Positions 55,627 to 64,000 are shown, counted from the first letter of the stretch. The stretch: 64,000 bases of DNA from Neisseria dentiae (GCF_024580525.1 NZ_JANIKQ010000016.1:1-64000), one strand, 5' to 3'. Notes: a model not told the origin generated them from the letters alone. Numbers and translations: made by a program.

Positions 55627-56013
55627 ATGATCAAAGGTATCCAAATCACCCGCAGCACCGATGCGGACCTGCTCAACTCTTTCTGGCTGTTGGACGACGA
55701 AACCCAAGAAGTGCGCTGCCTGTGCGTTAAAGGCGGCAAATACCGCGAAGACGACGTTACCGCCCTCTCCGCCTTGGGCGACGTTTCCTACAAAGAAGTG
55801 CCGGTGGACATCACCGCCCGCCCGAAAGTGGAAGGCGGCCAACACTTGAACGTGAACGTGTTAACCCGCGAAACCCTGGAAGACGCCGTTGCCAACCCCG
55901 ACAAATATCCGCAGCTGACCATCCGTGTTTCCGGCTATGCTGTGCGTTTCAACTCGCTCACGCCCGAACAGCAACGCGATGTGATTACCCGCACCTTCAC
56001 CAACAGCCTGTAA
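55627..56013 (+). CDS. grcA: Autonomous glycyl radical cofactor GrcA
   Basis: 128 residues (E. coli GrcA 127), matching it nearly end to end: [20 protein letters not shown] at the start and GQHLNVNVL later. The glycyl radical segment [20 protein letters not shown] has radical Gly103. GrcA replaces the damaged radical domain of pyruvate formate-lyase after oxygen exposure. No pfl gene is in the window. AAGGA precedes the ATG; a DUS terminator follows. Confidence 0.96.
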   Translation: MIKGIQITRSTDADLLNSFWLLDDETQEVRCLCVKGGKYREDDVTALSALGDVSYKEVPVDITARPKVEGGQHLNVNVLTRETLEDAVANPDKYPQLTIRVSGYAVRFNSLTPEQQRDVITRTFTNSL

Positions 56014-56027
56014 TTTCCACACAGCAA

Positions 56028-56062
56028 AACAGGCCGTCTGAAACGCTTTCAGACGGCCTGTT
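56028..56062. terminator. DUS terminator after grcA
   Basis: AACAGGCCGTCTGAAA and its complement around a 3-base loop, T-rich on the right; shared with the convergent EEP gene. Confidence 0.85.
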
Positions 56063-56086
56063 ATTTTTGCAAACCTATTTGCAAAT

Positions 56087-57205
56087 CTATCTGCCGTTAT
56101 CGGTGTATTTTTCCCGAACAACCTCCTTAACCGGCTCCGCCTCGGCGATTTTTTCACGCGCCTCCTGCTTTTCTTCGGCGTCGGCCGCTTCTTTTTCCTG
56201 CACGGCTTCGGCGGCCGGTACAAATTGAAACTTGCCGTACACCGGAAAATGGTCCGAGCCGATGTGGGGCAGAACTTTGATTTCGCTCATCATAAAATCG
56301 CTGCTGTGGAAAATATGGTCGAGCGGCCATCTGAACAGCGGGTAACCGGCATGAAACGTGCTAAACAGCCCGCGCCCTTTGCGCGGGTCTAACAAGCCGC
56401 TGATTTTTTGAAACAGGCGTGAAGTGCGCGACCAAGCTACATCGTTCAAATCGCCGAACACCAGCACCGAATGGTTGTTTTGCGCGATTTCCTTGCCCAC
56501 CAGCAACAGCTCGGCATCGCGGTCGGTAGAAGTGTCTGCCTCGGTGGGGCTGGGCGGCATCGGGTGCAGGCAATAGATGCGTATCCATTCGCCCGAGCGC
56601 AACTGCATTTCGGCGGCAATCGAGGGAATATCTTCGGCAACCCAATGGCGGACTTCCGCATTCCGTAAAGGCAGGCGGCTGTATAGGTGCATACCGTAAA
56701 GATTGTCGAGCGGAATCTTCACCGTGTAGCCGTAGCCCTGCTCCCGTTCCAACACGGCAAGCTGCCGCTCCCACCAATCATCGCTCTCCAGCGTCAGCAC
56801 CACATCGGGGCGGTAGCGGCTGATTTGCCCGAGCAGCAGGCCGGAACGGCGGTTGCCGGTTAAAACATTGGCGGTAATCAGCGACACGGTGCGGCCGTTG
56901 TCTTCGCCGCGATAACGCAAAACCTCGGGTTTCGACAACCGCGTATAAGCGGATATTTCTTTCAACTGGTAGGCGAAACAGCCCAAATTCAATATTTCGA
57001 ATGCCACAAACAGCCAATGCTCGTGCTGTTGCAAAACATAGTTGAGCACCACGCACAACAGGCTCACGGCGGCAATCTGCGGGCGCGGAAAATCGAAAAT
57101 GCGGAACGACCAATGGTTGTGGTTCACCAGCGGCAGCAGCGTGGCCAAAACCGGCACGCACAGCAGGGCGAACAGCAGCCAGTCGGTAAATGAAAACTCG
57201 GGCAT
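56087..57205 (-). CDS. Membrane-anchored endonuclease/exonuclease/phosphatase (EEP) protein
   Basis: 372 residues. About three hydrophobic segments in the first 85 residues are followed by an EEP domain: SLITANVLTGNR, LTLESDDWWERQL (catalytic Glu), GDLNDVAWS (Asp-Asn) and GSDHFPVYG (Asp-His). The C-terminal 50 residues are Glu/Lys/Ala-rich. The upstream frame starts only with TTG, so the ATG at 57205 is used. Substrate unknown. Confidence 0.87.
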   Translation of the reverse strand: MPEFSFTDWLLFALLCVPVLATLLPLVNHNHWSFRIFDFPRPQIAAVSLLCVVLNYVLQQHEHWLFVAFEILNLGCFAYQLKEISAYTRLSKPEVLRYRGEDNGRTVSLITANVLTGNRRSGLLLGQISRYRPDVVLTLESDDWWERQLAVLEREQGYGYTVKIPLDNLYGMHLYSRLPLRNAEVRHWVAEDIPSIAAEMQLRSGEWIRIYCLHPMPPSPTEADTSTDRDAELLLVGKEIAQNNHSVLVFGDLNDVAWSRTSRLFQKISGLLDPRKGRGLFSTFHAGYPLFRWPLDHIFHSSDFMMSEIKVLPHIGSDHFPVYGKFQFVPAAEAVQEKEAADAEEKQEAREKIAEAEPVKEVVREKYTDNGR

Positions 57206-57258
57206 AAACCTAACCAAAACGGGATGAAACGTACAAACAACGCCAGCGTTTCCTACAC

Positions 57259-57291
57259 GGCAGGCCGTCTGAAACTTTCAGACGGCCTGCC
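57259..57291. terminator. DUS inverted pair
   Basis: GGCAGGCCGTCTGAAA and its complement with a 1-base centre, after the small membrane protein gene on the minus strand. Confidence 0.8.
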
Positions 57292-57308
57292 GGATTCCGC
57301 CTTTATCT

Positions 57309-57596
57309 TTATTTGCCAAACGGCAGCCACATTCTGGCCAACACATACATCACCGCGCCGCCCCCGCCCAGCAGCACAAACAAAATGCCTTTCTTGCGCG
57401 CGTTCGGGCAAAACCAGTAAACGGCGAGGCTGAAGCTGAAAAACAGGGCGGCCACCACCCACACCAGCTGTTTGTCTTTGAAGCGGTTGAGCGTGTAGCT
57501 TTCGGTGATCATCACATACATCTGCCACAAAGCCGCCATACACATGCTGATTACGCCTGCGGGCAGAAAAATGATACCGAGCAGTTCTTTATTCAT
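57309..57596 (-). CDS. Small membrane protein of unknown function
   Basis: A 95-residue protein with three hydrophobic segments (about 7-30, 44-62, 70-88) and little else. I recognise no family. It stands alone between DUS pairs, transcribed towards the EEP gene. Confidence 0.7.
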   Translation of the reverse strand: MNKELLGIIFLPAGVISMCMAALWQMYVMITESYTLNRFKDKQLVWVVAALFFSFSLAVYWFCPNARKKGILFVLLGGGGAVMYVLARMWLPFGK

Positions 57597-57807
57597 GATG
57601 CGGCCGTCTGAAAAATAAAGGCAGGATTATAAACCCTGCCGCAAACAAACCGGAAGCGGCCTGTTTTCAGACGGCCTGATCCTTTGCAAGCCATGCCGTC
57701 ATTTTAAAACCCCTTCGCCATACCCGTGCTTGGCCCGAGCATGGCGGAACGGTTATCAAGTAAGTCGTCCGACTATACAGCTTCGGCAATAAACAACCGG
57801 CAATCCC

Positions 57808-59151
57808 TTATTTCACGCTGTCGGGATGCTGTTTCACCGCTGCGGTGATGAAATGGCCGAACGGCAGCAGCGGCAGCAGCAGGCATTGGAAGGCGTGGTA
57901 AATATCGGGTTTGCCCGACCAAACGCTTTCGTCTGGCCGGTTTTCGGTGTCGAGCTGGTGATACCAGCGCCCCTCGCTTTCCAGCAGATATTGCGCGGCA
58001 TAAGCGGTGAAGGTTTCGTACCAATAAGAAAATTCGCTGCCGAGTTCGGCTTCCACATAACCTTGCGCCGCGCCCAAACCGCCAATCGGGGCGTGGCCTG
58101 CGTTGATGCCCTCCAGCGCCACGCACGCGCCTATGCCTTCGCACAACACCCAGTGCATACGGTCGCGCACAATCGGGTTGCCTTCGAAATCGGTGGTATA
58201 AACGAAGCCCGCCGCGCCGTCGCCGTGCCAATTATTGAGTGCCTGGCGGAACAGGCCGAAGGCGGTGGCGGAATAATCGGACGGGGCTTTCACGCCGTAT
58301 TTGCGGTTCATCACCAAAGCATGGCAGCCCAAGCGCGCCCATTCGAGTGCATGGCCGACCGTGGCGCCGTAGGGGCGGAACTGGTGCGCTTTGTCGTTTT
58401 CGTTGTAATCCCAAACCACGTTCCAGTTTTCGTCGAAATGCTCGGGAATGCGGTAGGCGTTTTGTTCGGAAAGGCCGAACACGAATTGCAGAATCGAATT
58501 GGCGCGCCCGAGCCAGCGTGCCGCGCGTTCGTCGTCGGCGGCGACGCCCAGCGCCAGTTGCGCGTCGAATGCGGCCAGGCTGGCTTCGACGGTGTGCATA
58601 TTGGCGTTTACGCCGCGATAGGATTCGCTTTCGGAAAAATCGCGCGAAAACGATTCGCGCATTTTGCCGGCAGCTTCGTCCCAAAAATAACGGTCGTGAA
58701 CCGCGCTGATGGCGTCAAACAGCTCGTCTGCCCGCCTGATGCCCGCTAACAGACCGCTGGATGCGGCCAACAGCACGAAAGCGTGGGCATAGGCGGTTTT
58801 CTGTGTGCCGGCTTCGGTGGGCACGGCCTGCCCGCCTGCACCCGGCTGGTGCTCGAGCGCTTCGAAAAAGCCGCCGTGTTCGCGGTCTTGAAAATGCTCG
58901 AGCAGCGCGTTGATGCCGTGCTCGGCCAACTCGCGGCAACCTTCTATGCCCATCAGCGCGCCGATGCTGTAAATATGCGTCATGCGGCAGCTGATCCAGG
59001 TTTGCACGGGTTGCGACAAATCGACTTCGCCGTGTTTGTCGAGATAGCCGAAACCGAACGGCACTTTCGATTTGCGGGCAAACTCCAGCAGCGCCCTGCT
59101 CTGCCTGATCAGCCATTGTTTGTGTTGCGGGTTGTGAAGCGGGGTAATCAT
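57808..59151 (-). CDS. YihS-like aldose-ketose isomerase (AGE family)
   Basis: A 447-residue (alpha/alpha)6-barrel protein of the N-acylglucosamine 2-epimerase family. VQTWISCRMTHIYSIGALMG, YRGVNANMHTVEASLAAFDA, EHFDENWNVVWDYN and GATVGHALEWARLG align with E. coli YihS (sulfoquinovose/mannose isomerase). Start MITPLHNPQHKQ has AGGAG at a 7-base gap; the longer upstream frame is not family-like. Substrate is probably a free hexose; no sulfoquinovose genes are nearby. Confidence 0.88.
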   Translation of the reverse strand: MITPLHNPQHKQWLIRQSRALLEFARKSKVPFGFGYLDKHGEVDLSQPVQTWISCRMTHIYSIGALMGIEGCRELAEHGINALLEHFQDREHGGFFEALEHQPGAGGQAVPTEAGTQKTAYAHAFVLLAASSGLLAGIRRADELFDAISAVHDRYFWDEAAGKMRESFSRDFSESESYRGVNANMHTVEASLAAFDAQLALGVAADDERAARWLGRANSILQFVFGLSEQNAYRIPEHFDENWNVVWDYNENDKAHQFRPYGATVGHALEWARLGCHALVMNRKYGVKAPSDYSATAFGLFRQALNNWHGDGAAGFVYTTDFEGNPIVRDRMHWVLCEGIGACVALEGINAGHAPIGGLGAAQGYVEAELGSEFSYWYETFTAYAAQYLLESEGRWYHQLDTENRPDESVWSGKPDIYHAFQCLLLPLLPFGHFITAAVKQHPDSVK

Positions 59152-59211
59152 GCGGTTTCTCCTGTTTGAGATAACGGTTGCGGGTTTTCGATTTTTCCTC
59201 TGATTATAAAT

Positions 59212-59255
59212 AGGCCGTCTGAAAAGAGATAAGTTCATCTTTTTTCAGACGGCCT
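59212..59255. terminator. DUS terminator between fieF and the isomerase gene
   Basis: AGGCCGTCTGAAAAGA and its complement, with a longer stem extending into GAT/ATC around AAGTTC. Confidence 0.8.
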
Positions 59256-59276
59256 TGATACGGTGCACAATCCGCT

Positions 59277-60140
59277 TCACACCGGGTCGGTATGCACCAA
59301 CACTTCTGCGTTTTCAAACAGGGCGCGGATATTGGCCGCCACCGCTTTGGCCGTTTCGTGCGCCTCTTCGAGGCTGGCGGCGGCGCTCACTTCGATATGC
59401 AGCTGCACAAACACCTGCGCGCCCGACTGGCGGGTTTTCAGATCGTGCACACCCCGCACCTGCGGCACATTCAGCGCAGCCTCCCGGACGGCATCGGTTT
59501 GTTCGCGCGGCAAGGCTTTGTCCATCAGGGTGTTGACCGCTTCTTTGCCGATATCGAAGGCGCTTTTCAGAATCCAGGCCGCCAAACCCAGTGCCAGCCA
59601 AGCATCGGCCGAATGCCAGCCGTAAGATGCCATCAGCAACGCCGCCAACACCACCGAATTGGACAGCAAATCGGTAACATAGTGCAGCCGGTCGGCGGCG
59701 ATGGCCTGCGACGCCGTGCGTTTGAGCACATAGCGCTGAAACGCCACCAGCGCCAGCGTCATCACCACCGATACCACCATCACCGCAACGCCCCAGCCGG
59801 TATGCTGCAAAGGCTCGGGCTTCATCAGGCGGCCGAAGGCGTTTAAAAACAGAAACACCGCCGAGCCGCCGATAAATGCCGACTGCGCCAATGCCGACAA
59901 GCCTTCGGCCTTACCGTGGCCGAACGGGTGGTTTTCGTCGGCAGGCTGCAAAGCCAGGCGCACCGCCAAAAGATTGAGCGCGCTGGCGGCAAGGTCGGTG
60001 AGCGAATCGGTAAAACTCGCCAAAATGCTCACCGACCCGCTGAACAGCCAGGCGGCGGCTTTCAGCCCGACCAGCAGTAAAGCCGTGGCAGTGGAAGCAT
60101 ATGTGGCGAGCTTCAATAAGCGTTCGCGCGAAAGTTCCAT
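59277..60140 (-). CDS. fieF: Cation efflux (CDF) transporter FieF-like
   Basis: A 287-residue CDF protein with six spans and a cytoplasmic domain (E. coli FieF 300). The transport site matches FieF residue for residue: D45 and D49 in FTDSLTDL, H153 and D157 in RLHYVTDLLSN. HPFGHGKAE has H71 and H75. It exports Zn, Fe or a similar divalent metal. Start MELSRERLLK; the frame is open upstream without similarity. Likely -10 on the minus strand near 60175. Confidence 0.9.
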   Translation of the reverse strand: MELSRERLLKLATYASTATALLLVGLKAAAWLFSGSVSILASFTDSLTDLAASALNLLAVRLALQPADENHPFGHGKAEGLSALAQSAFIGGSAVFLFLNAFGRLMKPEPLQHTGWGVAVMVVSVVMTLALVAFQRYVLKRTASQAIAADRLHYVTDLLSNSVVLAALLMASYGWHSADAWLALGLAAWILKSAFDIGKEAVNTLMDKALPREQTDAVREAALNVPQVRGVHDLKTRQSGAQVFVQLHIEVSAAASLEEAHETAKAVAANIRALFENAEVLVHTDPV

Positions 60141-60310
60141 ACAGCGTCCCTTTGTTTCAAAACCGTGATGAAAGATTGTACACGCTTTGCGCTTAAGGTT
60201 TTCTGAATATGCAAAAGGCCGTCTGAAAACCGGCCGGCCGCGCCGATAGCCAACCAACGGCGTTTCGGCGATAATAACGCGCTTTTTTCCACCTTCTCAA
60301 AAAAAACCTT

Positions 60311-60937
60311 ATGCACCCCTTTCTCACCGGACTGATGATCACCGGCGGCCTGATTGTCGCCATCGGCACACAAAACGCCTTTGTTTTGAAACAAGGTTTG
60401 CTCAAACAACACGTGGGCTTGGTGGTGCTTTTGTGCTGGCTGTGCGACGTGGTGCTGATTGCACTGGGCGTGTTCGGCACCGCCGCCCTGCTCTCGGGCA
60501 GCCCCACCGCTTCGGCGCTGCTGGCGCTGGCGGGCGGCCTGTTTCTGCTGGCCTACGGCGCGATGAACGCCAAGCGCGCCTGGCAGGGCGGCGGGCATCT
60601 GGCGGTCAACACCGACAAACCGGCCGCCGTTTCCGCCCTGAAAACCGCCACCACCACACTCGCCCTCACCCTGCTCAACCCCCATGTGTATATCGACACG
60701 GTGGTATTGATCGGCGGAGCGGCTTCGCCTTTCGGCCAAGCCGGCAAAATACTGTTTCTGCTCGGCTCGGTAACCGCTTCGGCGCTGTGGTTTGTTTCGA
60801 TCGGTTTCGGCGCGCGCCTGCTGCTGCCGCTGTTCCGACGCGAACGCGTGTGGCAGATTCTCGACGGCCTGATTGCCGCCATGATGTTTTATCTGGCCTG
60901 GGGCTTGTTGCAACAGGCTCTGCCGCTGTTGTTTTGA
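60311..60937 (+). CDS. LysE/ArgO-family amino acid exporter
   Basis: A 208-residue LysE-type exporter with five to six spans. The N-terminal GLIVAIGTQNAFVLKQGLLKQH is the family signature, as is the middle segment LALTLLNPHVYIDTVVLIG with the conserved NP..Y.D. ArgO-like arginine or lysine export is likely. Divergent from fieF. A DUS terminator follows. Confidence 0.88.
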   Translation: MHPFLTGLMITGGLIVAIGTQNAFVLKQGLLKQHVGLVVLLCWLCDVVLIALGVFGTAALLSGSPTASALLALAGGLFLLAYGAMNAKRAWQGGGHLAVNTDKPAAVSALKTATTTLALTLLNPHVYIDTVVLIGGAASPFGQAGKILFLLGSVTASALWFVSIGFGARLLLPLFRRERVWQILDGLIAAMMFYLAWGLLQQALPLLF

Positions 60938-60958
60938 CGCGGCAAATCCAAAAAAACC

Positions 60959-60992
60959 GAGGCCGTCTGAAATAAATGTTTCAGACGGCCTC
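60959..60992 (+). terminator. DUS terminator after the LysE-type exporter
   Basis: GAGGCCGTCTGAAA and its complement around a 6-base loop, 21 bp past the stop. Confidence 0.8.
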
Positions 60993-61034
60993 AGCAACTG
61001 TGTTACCGACTCGTCAGTCAGCAACACAGTTGCT
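60993..61034. other. Second hairpin directly after the DUS terminator
   Basis: AGCAACTGTGTT at 60993-61004 pairs perfectly with AACACAGTTGCT at 61023-61034 around an 18-base loop. It abuts the terminator; role unknown. Confidence 0.65.
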
Positions 61035-61194
61035 AAAATATAAAAAGCATATAAAATCAATACAATGAATTTATTCAAAGATATGCCGAACCCTCATACT
61101 TTACCAACCATAACAATCCTGCCGGGCAGAACCCGATATACTTGTTGCCGTTCAACCGTCTGCCGCATTAACCGGTTTATTAAAGGATAAAACC

Positions 61195-61683
61195 ATGAAA
61201 CACATTCTGTTTGCCGCCACCCTCGCCGCCGCCCTGAGCGCCTGCACCGTAGGCACGCCCGGTATGTCGGTGGGCGTGGGTGTGGGCACCAGCATAGGCC
61301 GCCATGTCGGCTTGGGCACTTCCATCAATATCCCCGTCGGGCTGGACCGCACCCGCACCGGCGGCAACACCAAAGACGGCGTAAACGTGGTGGAAGAACA
61401 AATCGTTACCTATTTCGACGCCCAAGGCAACGCCCGTAACCAATCGGTTAAAGGCGGCTTTCACCGCCAGCTGATCAGCAAACGCAGCAACGAATACATC
61501 GTGCAGGATTTCTACAGCGACAACAACCAAAAACGCACCGACCCCTACACCCTGCCCCGTAACCGCCTGATGGATTTCCGCGCCCATCCCGAAGACGGCA
61601 CGCTGACCACTTATGCCTACAACGGCAACGTGATGCAGCAGCAGGTTTTCAAAAACGGCAAGCTGGTGAACGCGAAATATTAA
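61195..61683 (+). CDS. Lipoprotein of unknown function
   Basis: 162 residues with a lipoprotein signal MKHILFAATLAAALSAC (Cys17, lipobox LSAC). The mature part opens with a Gly-rich stretch (GVGVGTSIGRHVGLGTSINI) and has a beta-rich C-terminal part. Not recognised; the Gly-rich layout recalls small neisserial lipoproteins. AAGGA precedes the ATG; DUS terminator at 61722. Confidence 0.78.
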   Translation: MKHILFAATLAAALSACTVGTPGMSVGVGVGTSIGRHVGLGTSINIPVGLDRTRTGGNTKDGVNVVEEQIVTYFDAQGNARNQSVKGGFHRQLISKRSNEYIVQDFYSDNNQKRTDPYTLPRNRLMDFRAHPEDGTLTTYAYNGNVMQQQVFKNGKLVNAKY

Positions 61684-61721
61684 TCCGGCGGCTTTTGCCC
61701 AATGGCAAGCATCAATGGAAC

Positions 61722-61755
61722 AGGCCGTCTGAAAGATAATGCTTTCAGACGGCCT
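61722..61755 (+). terminator. DUS terminator after the lipoprotein gene
   Basis: AGGCCGTCTGAAAG and CTTTCAGACGGCCT around a 6-base loop. Confidence 0.8.
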
Positions 61756-61782
61756 TAAGATATTTTTGCAACGGTCTCAAAG

Positions 61783-61811
61783 AGATACTCGGGTCCAGCC
61801 CGAGTATGACG
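61783..61811. repeat. Half copy of the ATACTCGGG palindrome
   Basis: AGATACTCGGG-TCCAG-CCCGAGTATGACG, next to a TTTTGCAACGGTCTC arm (decayed GAGACC motif). Confidence 0.7.
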
Positions 61812-61830
61812 GCGGTGGCGGAATAACAAA

Positions 61831-61858
61831 CAAACCGGCCAAGACTTCGGCCGGTTTG
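61831..61858 (-). terminator. Terminator of prfC
   Basis: CAAACCGGCC and GGCCGGTTTG form a perfect 10-bp stem with an 8-base loop, and a T-rich tail on the minus strand; 10 bp past the prfC stop. Confidence 0.85.
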
Positions 61859-61868
61859 CCTATTAAAC

Positions 61869-63467
61869 TCAAGCGTTCAGATTCACCGAATGCTCGCGCG
61901 TTTCGTGGAACACGATATCCGGCCAGCGTTCCTGCGTTAAATTCAGGTTCACGCGGTTGGGCGCCAGATAGGCTAGATTACCGCCCGCGTCCACCGACAA
62001 ATTCACCGCGTTGGCTTTTTCAAATTCGGCTAGCTTCTTCTTATCGGCGCACGACACCCAGCGCGCCGACCAAATCGAAGCGTTGTCGAACACTGCTTCC
62101 ACGCCGTATTCGGCGGCCAAGCGCGAAGTAACCACCTCAAACTGCAACACGCCGACCGCGCCCAAAATCAAATCGCCGCCGTTATGCGGTTTGAACACCT
62201 GCACCGCGCCCTCTTCGCCCAATTGCTGCAAGCCTTTTTGCAGCTGTTTGATTTTCAGCGGGTTTTTAATGCGCACGCTGCGGAACAGCTCGGGCGCGAA
62301 AAACGGAATGCCGGTAAACGCCAGTTGTTCGCCTTCGGAAAAACTGTCGCCGATCTGGATATTGCCGTGGTTGGGAATGCCGATAATATCGCCCGCAAAG
62401 GCTTCTTCCACCAGCTCGCGGTCGTGCGACATAAACGTAACCACGCTGGAAGCGGCGATTTCGCGGTTGATGCGCAAGTGTTTCATTTTCATGCCGCGCT
62501 CGAACTTGCCGGAACACACGCGCAGAAAGGCTATGCGGTCGCGGTGTTTCGGATCCATATTCGCTTGGATTTTAAACACGAAGCCGGAGAATTTTTCTTC
62601 AGACGGCTGCACCATGCGCACGGTCGCATCGCGCTCTTTCGGTGCCGGCGCCCAGTCAATCAGGGAATTCAAAATCTCTTGGATACCGAAATTGTTAATC
62701 GCCGAACCGAAGAACACCGGCGTGAGTCCGCCCGCCAGAAATTCTTCCAAGTCAAACTCGTTCGAGGCAGCCTGCACCAATTCGATTTCATCGCGCAACT
62801 GCTGGATTTCCAACGGAAAGCGTTCGGTCAAAACCGGATTGTCGATGCCTTTGATGATGTCGAACTCGTGCGGCAGCCGCTCGCCGCCGGCCTCGAAGAG
62901 GTAAATTTCATCGTTCAGAATGTGATACACACCCTTGAAGTTTTTGCCCATACCGATCGGCCAGGTAACCGGCGCGCAGCGGATTTTCAAAATATTCTCC
63001 ACTTCGTCGAGCAATTCCAGCGAATCGCGCACTTCGCGGTCGTATTTGTTCATAAAGGTAACAATGGGCGTGTTGTGCAGGCGGCAAACGTTAAGGAGTT
63101 TAATCGTTTGCGCTTCCACGCCTTTGGCCGCGTCAATCACCATCAAGGCGCTGTCCACCGCCGTTAACACGCGGTAGGTGTCTTCCGAAAAGTCTTGGTG
63201 GCCGGGCGTGTCGAGCAGGTTGACGGTGTGGTCGCGGTAGTCGAACTGCATCACCGAAGAAGCCACCGAAATGCCGCGCTGCTTCTCGATTTCCATCCAG
63301 TCGGAAGTGGCGAACTTACCGCTTTTCTTGCCCTTTACCGTACCCGCGCTCTGAATCGCACCCGAAAACAGCAGCAGCTTTTCGGTGAGCGTGGTTTTAC
63401 CCGCATCGGGGTGGGAAATGATGGCAAAGGTGCGGCGGCGGCGCACTTCTTGTGGAATATTCGACAT
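61869..63467 (-). CDS. prfC: Peptide chain release factor 3
   Basis: A translational GTPase of 532 residues (E. coli RF3 529). G1 is [11 protein letters not shown]3 [15 protein letters not shown]4 [25 protein letters not shown] is the RF3-type domain II motif. It removes RF1/RF2 after peptide release. Start [14 protein letters not shown]; five upstream codons are open but not family-like. Its leader contains a DUS hairpin. Confidence 0.96.
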   Translation of the reverse strand: MSNIPQEVRRRRTFAIISHPDAGKTTLTEKLLLFSGAIQSAGTVKGKKSGKFATSDWMEIEKQRGISVASSVMQFDYRDHTVNLLDTPGHQDFSEDTYRVLTAVDSALMVIDAAKGVEAQTIKLLNVCRLHNTPIVTFMNKYDREVRDSLELLDEVENILKIRCAPVTWPIGMGKNFKGVYHILNDEIYLFEAGGERLPHEFDIIKGIDNPVLTERFPLEIQQLRDEIELVQAASNEFDLEEFLAGGLTPVFFGSAINNFGIQEILNSLIDWAPAPKERDATVRMVQPSEEKFSGFVFKIQANMDPKHRDRIAFLRVCSGKFERGMKMKHLRINREIAASSVVTFMSHDRELVEEAFAGDIIGIPNHGNIQIGDSFSEGEQLAFTGIPFFAPELFRSVRIKNPLKIKQLQKGLQQLGEEGAVQVFKPHNGGDLILGAVGVLQFEVVTSRLAAEYGVEAVFDNASIWSARWVSCADKKKLAEFEKANAVNLSVDAGGNLAYLAPNRVNLNLTQERWPDIVFHETREHSVNLNA

Positions 63468-63547
63468 GGTTACTCTTATCAATACACTATATGGAAAACG
63501 GTTTCGGTTTAGGTGGGTTTGAACGGGTAAAACCGCGCAACTGCCAA

Positions 63548-63581
63548 CAGGCCGTCTGAAAGCTTTTTTTCAGACGGCCTG
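63548..63581. terminator. DUS inverted pair in the prfC leader
   Basis: CAGGCCGTCTGAA and TTCAGACGGCCTG around an 8-base loop, located between the prfC promoter and its start, 81 bp before the ATG. Confidence 0.65.
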
Positions 63582-63614
63582 TCATACAAACCGATTAATA
63601 AAACAAGGCGCCGA

Positions 63615-63643
63615 ATTATATAAAAAAACGCTTGTTTTTTCAA
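63615..63643 (-). promoter_or_regulatory. Promoter of prfC
   Basis: On the minus strand: -35 TTGAAA (63638-63643), a 17-base spacer, -10 TATAAT (63615-63620). Confidence 0.65.
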
Positions 63644-63669
63644 TATTTAAACCGGGGTAATCCGTATTT

Positions 63670-63723
63670 GAATATTTGCATCGGGCCGTCTGAAAACTTT
63701 CAGACGGCCCGATGCAAATATTC
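63670..63723. terminator. 26-bp perfect hairpin built on a DUS pair
   Basis: Arms 63670-63695 and 63698-63723 are fully complementary: GAATATTTGCATCGG flanks a GGCCGTCTGAAA core. It ends the MBL-fold gene on the minus strand. Confidence 0.85.
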
Positions 63724-63737
63724 GGCAAAACCCAATA

Positions 63738-64000
63738 TCAAAACTTCAACACTTCGCCGCCGCTCGGCACAAACACCGCTTTCAAACCGTGCTGCTTCAC
63801 ATAATCGCGCATCATTTTGGTGGTTACGGTTGCGTGATTGACTGCGTCCATATGCACGGTAACAATCGCCGCATCCGGCGCGGCTTGGCGCATTTTGCCC
63901 ACGTCTTCCGTGCCCATGATGATGCCGCCGGCAAACGCCTGCGTTTTGGCCAAACCCGTATTCATCACCACCACTTGCGGGCGGTATTTGGCCAAGGCTT
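63738..64000 (-). CDS. MBL-fold metallo-hydrolase, C-terminal part
   Basis: A frame that enters from the right edge and stops at 63738. The visible 87 residues include GGIIMGTEDVGKM, then IVTVHMDAVNHATVT, and end in VFVPSGGEVLKF. This is the C-terminal pattern of UlaG-like metallo-beta-lactamase-fold hydrolases, where the HMDxxNH stretch is the last metal-site region. The real start lies outside the window. Confidence 0.7.
   Translation of the reverse strand, partial: ALAKYRPQVVVMNTGLAKTQAFAGGIIMGTEDVGKMRQAAPDAAIVTVHMDAVNHATVTTKMMRDYVKQHGLKAVFVPSGGEVLKF

Noticed and set aside
57715..57747. Possible further palindrome arm (CATACCCGTGCTTGG)
   Set aside because: Only one weak arm with several mismatches; could be chance.
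1..64000. CRISPR arrays, tRNA or rRNA genes, prophage
   Set aside because: The regularly recurring short repeats are DUS, dRS3-like and related elements without regular spacing; no cloverleaf, rRNA motif or phage gene was seen.

Overview
The window is a 64 kb piece of a Neisseriaceae chromosome, most likely a non-pathogenic or animal-associated Neisseria. The main reason is the very large number of DNA uptake sequences (DUS): dozens of copies of AGGCCGTCTGAA (AG-dialect) occur, often as inverted pairs that act as terminators, with only a few ATGCCGTCTGAA copies (the meningococcal dialect). A Correia-type element, dRS3-like palindromes and a maltose phosphorylase operon laid out as in meningococcus support this. 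I found no rRNA, tRNA, CRISPR array, prophage or intact insertion sequence. Gene content is mainly housekeeping; the unusual material is in the intergenic repeats and regulatory sites.

Layout. 1-2.5 kb: end of hemX, hemY, hemE (heme). 3-6.5 kb: TatD nuclease, then hscA and fdx (Fe-S assembly) separated by a Correia-like element. 6.8-12.2 kb: maltose transporter-galM-mapA-pgmB, with an FNR-type box at class II distance. 12.3-16.3 kb: hpnD-hpnE (squalene), an SDR protein lacking the catalytic Tyr, and serB. 16.3-18.9 kb: a repeat-rich gap, a YegP-like protein, and a zur-COG0523 GTPase pair with a Zur box. 19-30 kb: a TCA block on the minus strand, sdhCDAB-sdhE-gltA-odhA-odhB-lipoprotein-lpdA, with mdh divergent from it at 30.6-31.6 kb. 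31.9-42.1 kb: DUF1232 protein, lipoprotein, cysK, dapF-DUF484-membrane protein, a TonB-domain-like exported protein, hydrolase, ferredoxin-like protein, spermidine synthase-like protein, nagZ and a DegP/MucD-type protease. 42.3-47.6 kb: an mmsA remnant, a three-subunit formate dehydrogenase with Cys instead of Sec, and a 31-residue membrane ORF. 47.9-53.4 kb: PAP2 phosphatase, YheT-like hydrolase, rep helicase, lysC. 53.9-56 kb: dcuA and grcA, with an FNR-type promoter before grcA. 56-64 kb: EEP-family protein, small membrane protein, YihS-like isomerase, fieF, LysE-type exporter, lipoprotein, prfC, and the end of an MBL-fold hydrolase.

How the genes fit together. The TCA block covers citrate synthase, the 2-oxoglutarate dehydrogenase E1/E2/E3 subunits, succinate dehydrogenase and malate dehydrogenase. 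Low-oxygen physiology appears as a second theme: GrcA (repair of pyruvate formate-lyase), a C4-dicarboxylate transporter, a periplasmic formate dehydrogenase, and FNR-like boxes in front of grcA and the maltose operon. The strongest candidates for something little described are the nested palindromic elements (three related copies of about 200 bp at 16.6, 49.6 and 53.5 kb, plus a second palindrome class), a 143-bp MITE-like element beside dcuA, a 22-bp perfect palindrome before lysC, and the small ORF upstream of formate dehydrogenase.
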